Below are positions 1-4,506 of a stretch of 7,054 nt of DNA, in pieces; position 1 is the first letter of the stretch, and each line of letters opens with the position of its first letter. Position numbers and translations under genes: made by a program. Origin of the DNA: Thalassospiraceae bacterium (GTDB taxonomy: Bacteria; Pseudomonadota; Alphaproteobacteria; Rhodospirillales; Magnetovibrionaceae); NCBI GenBank assembly GCA_030637205.1, contig DAOVVL010000098.1:1-7054 (forward strand), given 5' to 3'. The notes beneath the pieces are model-generated. The model ran no database searches, was not told where the DNA came from, and saw nothing but the letters and a program-made list of their open reading frames with translations.

Positions 1-19
1 CCCAAACGGAGAACTCCCC

Positions 20-382
20 ATGGCAGAACAATTGAAGGCCGGAACGGTAGACAACCCGAAGCACAACGTGCAGGCGATGAACAAGGCCATAGTCGACGGC
101 TTCCAAGAACGCTTTAAGCAGGAAATGGAAGTCGCTAAAGCCGAAGAACGCCACATGAAGCCCCTGAAAGACACCCTCAAAAAGCACAAACGGAACATGA
201 AGGCCGACACCGGCATTGATGGCATCGGTCTGGATAACCAGTATCGGGTCTATAAGCGCCAGGAGCAGGCCAAACTTCTCGAAGAAGACGACTCCATGCG
301 GATCGCCGATAACCTTCGCATCGTTTATGAAGCCATGGCCCAAGGCGGCCAGTTGGACTTCGTCGATAGTCTGGGCGACTGA
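20..382 (+). CDS. Hypothetical small charged phage protein
   Basis: A 120-residue soluble protein that I do not recognise. It is strongly charged, with Lys/Glu-rich helical sequence at about residues 29-60 (many K, E and R, almost no Pro), then a central segment containing ADTGIDGIGLDNQYRVYKR (about 62-80), then an acidic helical end finishing in LDFVDSLGD. There is no signal peptide, membrane segment or obvious catalytic motif. The helical, basic N-terminal half would suit a small DNA-binding or accessory replication protein, but this is inference. The start at 20 is supported by GGAGA at 8-12, seven bases upstream. The gene ends two bases before the RuvC-like gene, so the two are probably co-translated. 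Whether it is the first gene of the operon cannot be told, because the window begins only 19 bases before it. Confidence 0.75.
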   Translation: MAEQLKAGTVDNPKHNVQAMNKAIVDGFQERFKQEMEVAKAEERHMKPLKDTLKKHKRNMKADTGIDGIGLDNQYRVYKRQEQAKLLEEDDSMRIADNLRIVYEAMAQGGQLDFVDSLGD

Positions 383-384
383 TT

Positions 385-906
385 ATGAACGAAGTGTTGG
401 CACTCGACGTTGCAACCGTTACCGGCTGGGCATTTGGCTCAGTCGGGACGGTGGCGCCTTCCACTTCCCTTGAGGCATCGGCAGGCATTTCTGACCCGCA
501 ACCCTTTTCCGGGGTTGAACGGATTGGCAGCAAGGAACTCAGCGACGGCCAATTCTTCGCCAAATATGAAAGCTGGCTGCAAGACCTGATCGTGGTCAAC
601 GGCCCCGATACCATTTTATACGAAGCCCCCTACATCAGCACCGATAAGCACATCAAGACTGCACGCCGGTTGCTTGGCATGGCGGCCATCACCGAGAAGG
701 TGGCAAGCCAGATGCGGATTAAAGTTTTTGAAGCGAACAACGCCACGGTGCGAAAGCACTTTTGTGGCAAAGGCAGCGCACCCCGCAAAGACCTGAAAAG
801 GCTGGTCCAGATTGAATGCGACCGACGCGGTTGGATATATGCAGACGACAATGAAGCAGATGCTTTGGCCCTTTGGGATTATGCAAAGGCGTGTTTGGCG
901 AAATAG
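385..906 (+). CDS. RuvC-like Holliday junction resolvase / RNase H-fold nuclease
   Basis: A 173-residue protein with the signature order of a RuvC-type RNase H fold. The first strand is VLALDVATVTGWA with Asp8. The second acidic site is in ILYEAPY with Glu80. The C-terminal acidic cluster is DDNEADALALWDYA, with Asp155/Glu157 and Asp159. This matches the Asp-Glu-Asp-Asp metal-binding set of RuvC, and the length matches bacterial RuvC (about 170 residues). Known members resolve four-way DNA junctions as dimers using Mg2+; phage versions also trim branched DNA before packaging. Lys/Arg-rich segments around 123-139 could contact DNA. It starts two bases after the preceding gene and lies in the same operon as a NinB-like protein and the replicative helicase, which fits recombination-dependent replication. 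A structure-selective nuclease other than a true resolvase remains possible. Confidence 0.8.
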   Translation: MNEVLALDVATVTGWAFGSVGTVAPSTSLEASAGISDPQPFSGVERIGSKELSDGQFFAKYESWLQDLIVVNGPDTILYEAPYISTDKHIKTARRLLGMAAITEKVASQMRIKVFEANNATVRKHFCGKGSAPRKDLKRLVQIECDRRGWIYADDNEADALALWDYAKACLAK

Positions 907-917
907 AGGAGAGGAAT
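906..917 (+). promoter_or_regulatory. Strong Shine-Dalgarno sequence deciding the start of the 68-residue gene
   Basis: GAGGAGAGGAAT lies just before the ATG at 918. It makes that ATG far more likely than the in-frame ATG at 873, which would overlap the RuvC-like gene and has no comparable ribosome binding site. The same 12-mer recurs at 2907-2918 in front of dnaB. Confidence 0.7.
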
Positions 918-1124
918 ATGGGAAACCACCCAAAGATTTATAAATGCCCGATTGAGAACCTTCGGGACGTAATCCTGGCAGGCGAAGAACCAAGGGAAGT
1001 TGAAGTCACTGCAGCAATGGTGAAGGCCCAAGATATTAAAACATTGGCTAAGGGGTTGCTTGCCGCTCAAGCACAAAACCAAAACCTAATCCAGCGCATC
1101 CCGCACCTCGGCACAATATCATGA
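918..1124 (+). CDS. Hypothetical 68-residue protein
   Basis: A 68-residue protein of unknown function. It begins MGNHPKIYKCPIENL and has a mixed N-terminal part with Glu-rich EEPREVEV at about 23-30. The C-terminal half is predicted helical and Ala/Gln-rich, with LAKGLLAAQAQNQNLIQ at about 43-59. No zinc site is formed (one Cys only), and there is no membrane segment. The start is chosen at 918 because of the strong GAGGAGAGG site directly upstream; a longer reading from 873 lacks one. Its stop overlaps the ATG of the HNH gene (ATGA), so the HNH gene, which has a poor ribosome binding site, probably depends on translation of this gene. Confidence 0.65.
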   Translation: MGNHPKIYKCPIENLRDVILAGEEPREVEVTAAMVKAQDIKTLAKGLLAAQAQNQNLIQRIPHLGTIS

Positions 1125-1498
1125 CCAAGCGCCGCGCCATGACCCCGGCGAGAAAAGCTCGGATTATGGTGGCGCACGACGAGAAGTGCTGGCGCTGCAA
1201 GGAAGGGTTTGAGAATGGGGAAAGGGTCGAGTTTGATCACAAGCTGGCCCTAGCCAGAGGCGGCACCGACGACGACGAGAATATCGGCCCCTGCCACGTT
1301 CATTGCCACAAGCTGAAAACCTTTGGAGGCTCCACCAAGCTGGGCGCCGATATCTTTGAAATCGCCAAGACCAAGCGGCTGGCGAAGAAGCACCGCGAAC
1401 CGAAGAAATCAAAACACAAATGGCCAAGTCGTGGATTTGGCAATGCTCGGTACAAAAAGAAACTAGACGGCACAGTGGTGCGGAAGGAGAAGGCATGA
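1121..1498 (+). CDS. HNH endonuclease
   Basis: A 125-residue protein with a complete HNH (beta-beta-alpha metal) nuclease core. Zinc knuckle CWRC (Cys23, Cys26) is followed by the catalytic FDHKLALARGG segment (Asp39, His40), Asn54 in ENIG, and HVHCHKLKT (His59, Cys62, His63). Counting from Asn54, His59 sits where most relatives have the third zinc Cys, so the zinc set is probably Cys23/Cys26/His59/Cys62, with His63 in the metal site. Residues from about 77 on are very basic (many Lys/Arg) and probably bind DNA. Phage HNH proteins of this size can be free-standing nickases, packaging nucleases or homing enzymes. It sits inside the operon by ATGA overlaps on both sides, which argues for a resident phage function rather than a recent homing insertion. 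An alternative start is Met7 at 1139. Confidence 0.85.
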   Translation: MTKRRAMTPARKARIMVAHDEKCWRCKEGFENGERVEFDHKLALARGGTDDDENIGPCHVHCHKLKTFGGSTKLGADIFEIAKTKRLAKKHREPKKSKHKWPSRGFGNARYKKKLDGTVVRKEKA

Positions 1499-1836
1499 GA
1501 CTTGTAATTGTTGAAAGCCCGTTTGCTGGCGACGTCGAAACCAACACCACCTATGCCCGCGCAGCCCTGCGCGATTGCCTGAACCGGGGCGAGGCACCCT
1601 ATGCAAGCCACCTCTTGTATACACAGATAGGTGTGCTGAACGACAACAACCCAGAAGAGCGACAGCACGGGATTGACGCCGGTATAGCATGGGCCGATCT
1701 AGCCGACGCGATAATTGTATACACAGATTTGGGCATATCGCCGGGCATGAAATACGGGATCAATGAACACGCCGAGGCGGGCCACATTATTGAATACCGC
1801 ACGATCCCCGGCTGGGCCGAAAGGATTAAGCCATGA
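1495..1836 (+). CDS. DUF7768-like protein (nucleoside deoxyribosyltransferase-like fold)
   Basis: A 113-residue protein resembling the DUF7768 group found in phages and prophages, judged from memory of the family pattern. Visible hallmarks are the first strand LVIVESPFAGD (3-13), helix YARAALRDCLNRGEAPYASHLLYTQ (20-44), PEERQHGIDAGIAWADLADAI (53-73), strand IIVYTDLGISPGM (73-85) and the end GHIIEYRTIPGW. The order resembles a Rossmann-like nucleoside 2-deoxyribosyltransferase or DUF4406 fold, so a role in phage nucleotide or base metabolism is plausible; the reaction is not established. The start at 1495 has AAGGAGA at 1484-1490 and overlaps the HNH stop (ATGA). Reading further upstream from 1420 would run inside the HNH gene and lacks support. 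An identical 14-base repeat occurs twice inside the gene (see the repeat entry). Confidence 0.72.
   Translation: MRLVIVESPFAGDVETNTTYARAALRDCLNRGEAPYASHLLYTQIGVLNDNNPEERQHGIDAGIAWADLADAIIVYTDLGISPGMKYGINEHAEAGHIIEYRTIPGWAERIKP
1615..1728. repeat. Pair of identical 14-bp repeats, TTGTATACACAGAT
   Basis: TTGTATACACAGAT occurs at 1615-1628 and 1715-1728, exactly 100 bases apart and on the same strand, within the DUF7768-like gene. The two copies are read in different codon frames (TTG-TAT-ACA-CAG against GTA-TAC-ACA-GAT), so they are not a duplicated peptide. Each holds the palindrome TGTATACA. They may be coincidence or a protein-binding site. Confidence 0.5.
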
Positions 1837-2231
1837 GCGGCAAGCACATCTTTTATGTCGGCGGCGATCCCACAACCTATCCCCCAAATAAGGGAACGGT
1901 GAAAGAATGCCTTCTTGGCTTGGATCTATCCAAACGCTGGAAAATAACCGTGGAACCCTATGTCAAGCGCCGAAGCAAGGGCCAAGACGGGCTGGTGAGA
2001 ATTTGGGACGGGAAAATTGCCGATTTCACAGGCGATGACCAAGCGTCAGTCCATGATTATTTGGTTGCTAAATTCTGCCCGGTGAAGACCATCACGATTG
2101 CCGGAGAAGACCAGGAGGTCCAATCCACCAAGTATCTAAACACCCAAGAAATGAGCGACTATATGACGCGGATGGAGGCCTGGGCGGCCACCACCTTGCA
2201 TTTCACGCTGCCGCCGGCTGAGAACAAATAG
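1833..2231 (+). CDS. NinB-like recombination protein
   Basis: A 132-residue protein that resembles the NinB/YbcN (lambda Orf/Rap-type) family. The pattern is KRRSKGQDGLVRIWDGKIA (45-63), matching the RRSxxQ(N/D)xLxxxW pattern of phage relatives. This is followed by a helical segment ADFTGDDQASVHDYLVAKF (63-81) and the C-terminal STKYLNTQEMSDYMTRMEAW (98-117) that ends near a Leu-Pro. Family members bind single-stranded DNA and act as recombination mediators, helping load the strand-annealing protein. No annealing protein or exonuclease is seen in this window. The resolvase upstream and helicase downstream fit a replication-recombination role. AAAGGA at 1820-1825 precedes the ATG, which overlaps the previous stop (ATGA). 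The assignment is by pattern only; the N-terminal 40 residues are unremarkable. Confidence 0.65.
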   Translation: MSGKHIFYVGGDPTTYPPNKGTVKECLLGLDLSKRWKITVEPYVKRRSKGQDGLVRIWDGKIADFTGDDQASVHDYLVAKFCPVKTITIAGEDQEVQSTKYLNTQEMSDYMTRMEAWAATTLHFTLPPAENK

Positions 2232-2240
2232 GGGGACAAA

Positions 2241-2360
2241 ATGTGGGACGATTGGGAAAACTTTGACTTTGAAGTCGAGAGGCTTCTGTGGATATTTGGG
2301 GTGGCGATTGTTGGAATAATCGCTGCCATTTGCATTGTTGCGGAGTTTTTGGAATCGTGA
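2241..2360 (+). CDS. 39-residue single-pass membrane protein
   Basis: A very short gene that standard length cut-offs would miss. It encodes 39 residues: an acidic, aromatic N-terminus (MWDDWENFDFEVER), a continuous hydrophobic segment of about 19 residues (roughly 15-33, LLWIFGVAIVGIIAAICIV), and a short acidic tail AEFLES. The topology is probably N-terminus inside, but with only one Arg this is uncertain. GGGGGA at 2231-2236 lies just upstream, and the stop overlaps the methyltransferase start (TGATG), a coupling arrangement that supports real translation. It fills what would otherwise be the only gap between the NinB-like and methyltransferase genes. Possible roles are membrane attachment of the replication complex or a small regulator of a host membrane protein; neither is shown. 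A holin is unlikely given the neighbours. Confidence 0.6.
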   Translation: MWDDWENFDFEVERLLWIFGVAIVGIIAAICIVAEFLES

Positions 2361-2923
2361 TGCAAGACCTTCCCTTATTTCATTATGGCGCCATTTATGC
2401 TGACCCCCCTTGGGCCTATGAAAACTGGTCAGAAGCTGGCGCGCACAAGAACGCAAGCGCACATTTTGATTGTATGCCGCTCGATCAAATCAAGGCTTTG
2501 CCTGTTGGCCATCTGGCCAAGAAAGATTGCGCGCTTTTCCTTTGGGTCACAGATCCACTATTGCCCGAAGGCTTGGAAGTGATGAAGGCTTGGGGATTTG
2601 AGTTCAAAACTGTGGCGTTCACCTGGGCGAAGCGCACCACCACAGACAAGACTTGGCATTTTGGAACCGGATATTGGACGCGCGCCAATCCAGAAATGTG
2701 TTTGATGGGAACAACAGGCAATCCAAAGCGCCTGAACCGAAATGTGCGCCAACTTGTTATCGAACCCGCGCGGGAACATTCGCGCAAACCAGACCGCATC
2801 AACACCGATATTGAACGCTTGGTTGGTGGACCTTATCTGGAATTATTCTCACGCCAAAACAGGCCCGGCTGGGATGCTTGGGGAAACGAGACGGGGAAAT
2901 TTAACGGAGGAGAGGAATCGTGA
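2360..2923 (+). CDS. MT-A70 family adenine-N6 DNA methyltransferase
   Basis: A 187-residue protein with the features of the MT-A70 family. The catalytic DPPW is at residues 15-18 in AIYADPPWAYENW. CALFLWVTDPLL follows at about 57-68, then WGFEFKTVAFTWAK (78-91), GTGYWTRANPEMCLMG (102-117), EHSRKPD (139-145) and the closing strand YLELFSR (159-165). Phage members transfer a methyl group from S-adenosylmethionine to adenine N6 in DNA, typically protecting phage DNA from host restriction. No partner restriction enzyme of recognisable type is adjacent, so it appears to be an orphan enzyme. The start at 2360 is chosen because it overlaps the preceding stop (TGATG), lies after GGA at 2351-2353 and puts DPPW near the N-terminus as usual. 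A longer reading from 2288 would add a Cys/His-rich 24-residue stretch that is only the other frame of the small membrane gene. Confidence 0.9.
   Translation: MQDLPLFHYGAIYADPPWAYENWSEAGAHKNASAHFDCMPLDQIKALPVGHLAKKDCALFLWVTDPLLPEGLEVMKAWGFEFKTVAFTWAKRTTTDKTWHFGTGYWTRANPEMCLMGTTGNPKRLNRNVRQLVIEPAREHSRKPDRINTDIERLVGGPYLELFSRQNRPGWDAWGNETGKFNGGEES
2907..2918 (+). promoter_or_regulatory. Strong Shine-Dalgarno sequence for the GTG start of dnaB
   Basis: GAGGAGAGGAAT, identical to the site at 906-917, stands just before the GTG at 2920. It supports that rare start over the next in-frame Met. The GTG overlaps the methyltransferase stop (GTGA). Confidence 0.7.
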
Positions 2924-4380
2924 GCGACGCCGAACAATACCAACCAGAGCCAGAAGAACAGCCCGAAGAGATGCCGGCCAATATAGAGGCAGAAATGGGG
3001 CTGCTCGGCACGATAATGAACCAGAACGAGGTTTATGATCAGATTTGCGACATCGTGAAGGCAGAGCATTTTGCTTATCCAGAACACGCCCGGATATTCG
3101 AGGTCTGCACTGATCTGATCAACAGCGATCGCTCCGCCGACGTGGTTGCGGTGGGCCACAAATTGAAGCCCGAGGACGGAGTCGATGGTGAGCTTTTGGC
3201 CGCTATTTTTGGCAGCTTCGCTGGCCCGGTCCATGCGCGGGGATATGCTGCGGTTATCCGAGATCTGTTTTTAAGGCGCAGCCTGATAACGTTGGGCCGC
3301 GATATAGAGGCCTCGGCACACGAAGAACAGGACGGGGTCCAGATTGTCGAAGAAGCTGAACGACACCTTTCTGAACTGGTAGGCGACAGCGCCACGGAAA
3401 ATACCAAGACCCGGAGCGAATTAACCACCCAGACCCTGACCGTCCTTGAGCGCAAATACAACGACCCCCACAAATTGACGGGCCTATCCACCGGCATCGC
3501 CAGCCTGGATCGGGTAATAATGGGGTTGGAAGCGCCTGATTTAATTATATTGGACGGACGTCCGGCTATGGGCAAAACGGCTCTTGCCCAGCTTATTGCC
3601 AAATACAACGCCAAGAAATTCGAGGAAACAGACGGGGAAGAGGGAGCGCCGGTGGGCTTCTTTTCCTTGGAGATGTCTGCGGACCAGATAAATATGCGGC
3701 TTATTGCCGACGAGGCAAATATCCCGATTGGCACCCTGCGATCTGGCCTATACGACAAAATGAACCGCGTTGCGGAATGGAACAAGGTAGTCGAGCATGG
3801 TCAGAGGTTGGCCACGTATCCACTTTACATCGACGACAGGGGCGGAGCTTCCGCCATGGCCATCAGAGCGCGCGCACGGCGCATGAAACGCCGCCACGGG
3901 CTTGGTCTGGTGGTTGTCGACCAACTGAGCCATATCGTGTACGACCCCCGCTTGCAGCGCGTTCAGGCGCTGGGGCAGATAACCAAAGATATGAAGATGA
4001 TGGCGAAAGAACTTGAGGTTCCGGTGGTGTTGCTGCACCAGTTAAGCCGCGCGGTTGAAATGCGGGATGATAAGCGCCCCCTGCTTTCAGACCTTCGGGA
4101 CAGCGGAGAAATTGAACAGGACGCCGATTTGGTGTTGTTTGCCTTCAGGGAGCAATATTATTTGGAAAGGTCGGAACCGGCCCAACACGCCAATGAGACC
4201 ATGGACGCCTTTGTTGGCCGCCAGGGGCTTTGGGCGGAGAGATTAAGACACGCCACCAATAAGGCCGAGATCATCGTCGCCAAGCAGCGTATGGGCGGTA
4301 TAGGGCGGGCAAAGGCCTACTTTGAGGGCCAATATACGAGATTTGGCGATATAGACCAGAGACAGGATGAGATGCTTTGA
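2920..4380 (+). CDS. dnaB: Replicative DNA helicase, DnaB family
   Basis: A 486-residue DnaB-type hexameric 5'-3' helicase, the usual length for the family. The N-terminal helical domain begins MPANIEAEMGLLGTIM (about 18-33), the classic DnaB start, and runs to about 130. A linker helix precedes the RecA-like domain, which starts at TGLSTGIASLDRVIMGL. Walker A is GRPAMGKT (213-220). The catalytic Glu is in FFSLEMS (Glu251). Walker B is LVVVDQ (Asp334). Motif H4 is LLHQLSR (371-377). The segment LSDLRDSGEIEQDADLVLF and the late AEIIVAKQRMGG complete the core. There is no primase or zinc domain, so primase must come from the host or elsewhere in the phage. The acidic first 17 residues are an extension. 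It starts with GTG, overlapping the methyltransferase stop, and is followed by the structured gap before its probable loader. Confidence 0.96.
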   Translation: MSDAEQYQPEPEEQPEEMPANIEAEMGLLGTIMNQNEVYDQICDIVKAEHFAYPEHARIFEVCTDLINSDRSADVVAVGHKLKPEDGVDGELLAAIFGSFAGPVHARGYAAVIRDLFLRRSLITLGRDIEASAHEEQDGVQIVEEAERHLSELVGDSATENTKTRSELTTQTLTVLERKYNDPHKLTGLSTGIASLDRVIMGLEAPDLIILDGRPAMGKTALAQLIAKYNAKKFEETDGEEGAPVGFFSLEMSADQINMRLIADEANIPIGTLRSGLYDKMNRVAEWNKVVEHGQRLATYPLYIDDRGGASAMAIRARARRMKRRHGLGLVVVDQLSHIVYDPRLQRVQALGQITKDMKMMAKELEVPVVLLHQLSRAVEMRDDKRPLLSDLRDSGEIEQDADLVLFAFREQYYLERSEPAQHANETMDAFVGRQGLWAERLRHATNKAEIIVAKQRMGGIGRAKAYFEGQYTRFGDIDQRQDEML

Positions 4381-4406
4381 CTTCGAGAGCCGCCATGGCT
4401 TATAGT
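4377..4406 (+). promoter_or_regulatory. Sigma70-like promoter ahead of the winged-helix replication gene
   Basis: TTGACT (4377-4382, five of six consensus bases) overlaps the dnaB stop codon. It is separated by 18 bases from TATAGT (4401-4406, five of six). Transcription would begin near 4412-4414, inside the first arm of the inverted repeat. Thus the winged-helix gene could be transcribed separately from dnaB, with an RNA that keeps the inner hairpins but only part of the outer stem. Inferred from consensus only. Confidence 0.45.
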
Positions 4407-4475
4407 TCGAGAGCAGCAGGGATTTGCAAGTCCCGGCCAACCGCGTTTCCTTCCGCGAGGCCACGCTGCTCTCGA
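4382..4475. repeat. TCGAGAGC repeats around the promoter (two direct, one inverted)
   Basis: TTCGAGAGC is found at 4382-4390, in the promoter spacer, and again at 4406-4414, at the -10 edge and predicted start point. The two are 24 bases apart in direct orientation. The reverse complement GCTCTCGA is at 4468-4475. The positions suit an operator for a repressor. Equally, the two direct copies can compete to pair with the single inverted copy in RNA, giving two alternative stems. Confidence 0.5.
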
Positions 4476-4499
4476 TCCCCAACGGAAGGAAAGAAGGAA
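4407..4499 (+). ncRNA. Candidate structured 5' leader: three-way junction with anti-Shine-Dalgarno loop
   Basis: An 11-bp perfect outer stem (TCGAGAGCAGC 4407-4417 with GCTGCTCTCGA 4465-4475) encloses two hairpins. Hairpin A is 4419-4434 (GGGAT/GTCCC with one G-U pair, loop TTGCAA). Hairpin B is 4435-4462: GGCC/GGCC, a small internal loop, CGCG 4442-4445 with CGCG 4454-4457, and loop TTTCCTTC at 4446-4453. All eight loop bases are complementary to GAAGGAAA at 4485-4492. Seven of them are complementary to GAAGGAA at 4493-4499, the Shine-Dalgarno region of the gene starting at 4507. The fold could therefore hide the ribosome binding site by a loop interaction (pseudoknot) and expose it when another ligand, protein or the alternative upstream repeat intervenes. 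It matches no riboswitch class I can name. A DNA role such as an origin hairpin is an alternative. Pairings were read by eye without energy calculation. Confidence 0.5.
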
Positions 4500-4506
4500 T
4501 TACACA

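Noticed and set aside
216..473. An 85-codon plus-strand reading frame across the first and second genes.
   Set aside because: It overlaps the two better supported genes out of frame and has no suitable ribosome binding site.
3075..3785. A 236-codon reading frame on the minus strand.
   Set aside because: It lies wholly inside dnaB, whose protein shows all helicase motifs; the antisense protein has no recognisable domain and no ribosome binding site case.
4419..4434. GGGATTTGCAAGTCCC resembles a tRNA anticodon arm (TGC, or GCA on the other strand), with GTTCGA nearby.
   Set aside because: No acceptor stem, D arm or T arm can be assembled around it on either strand, and the loop size is wrong for an anticodon loop.
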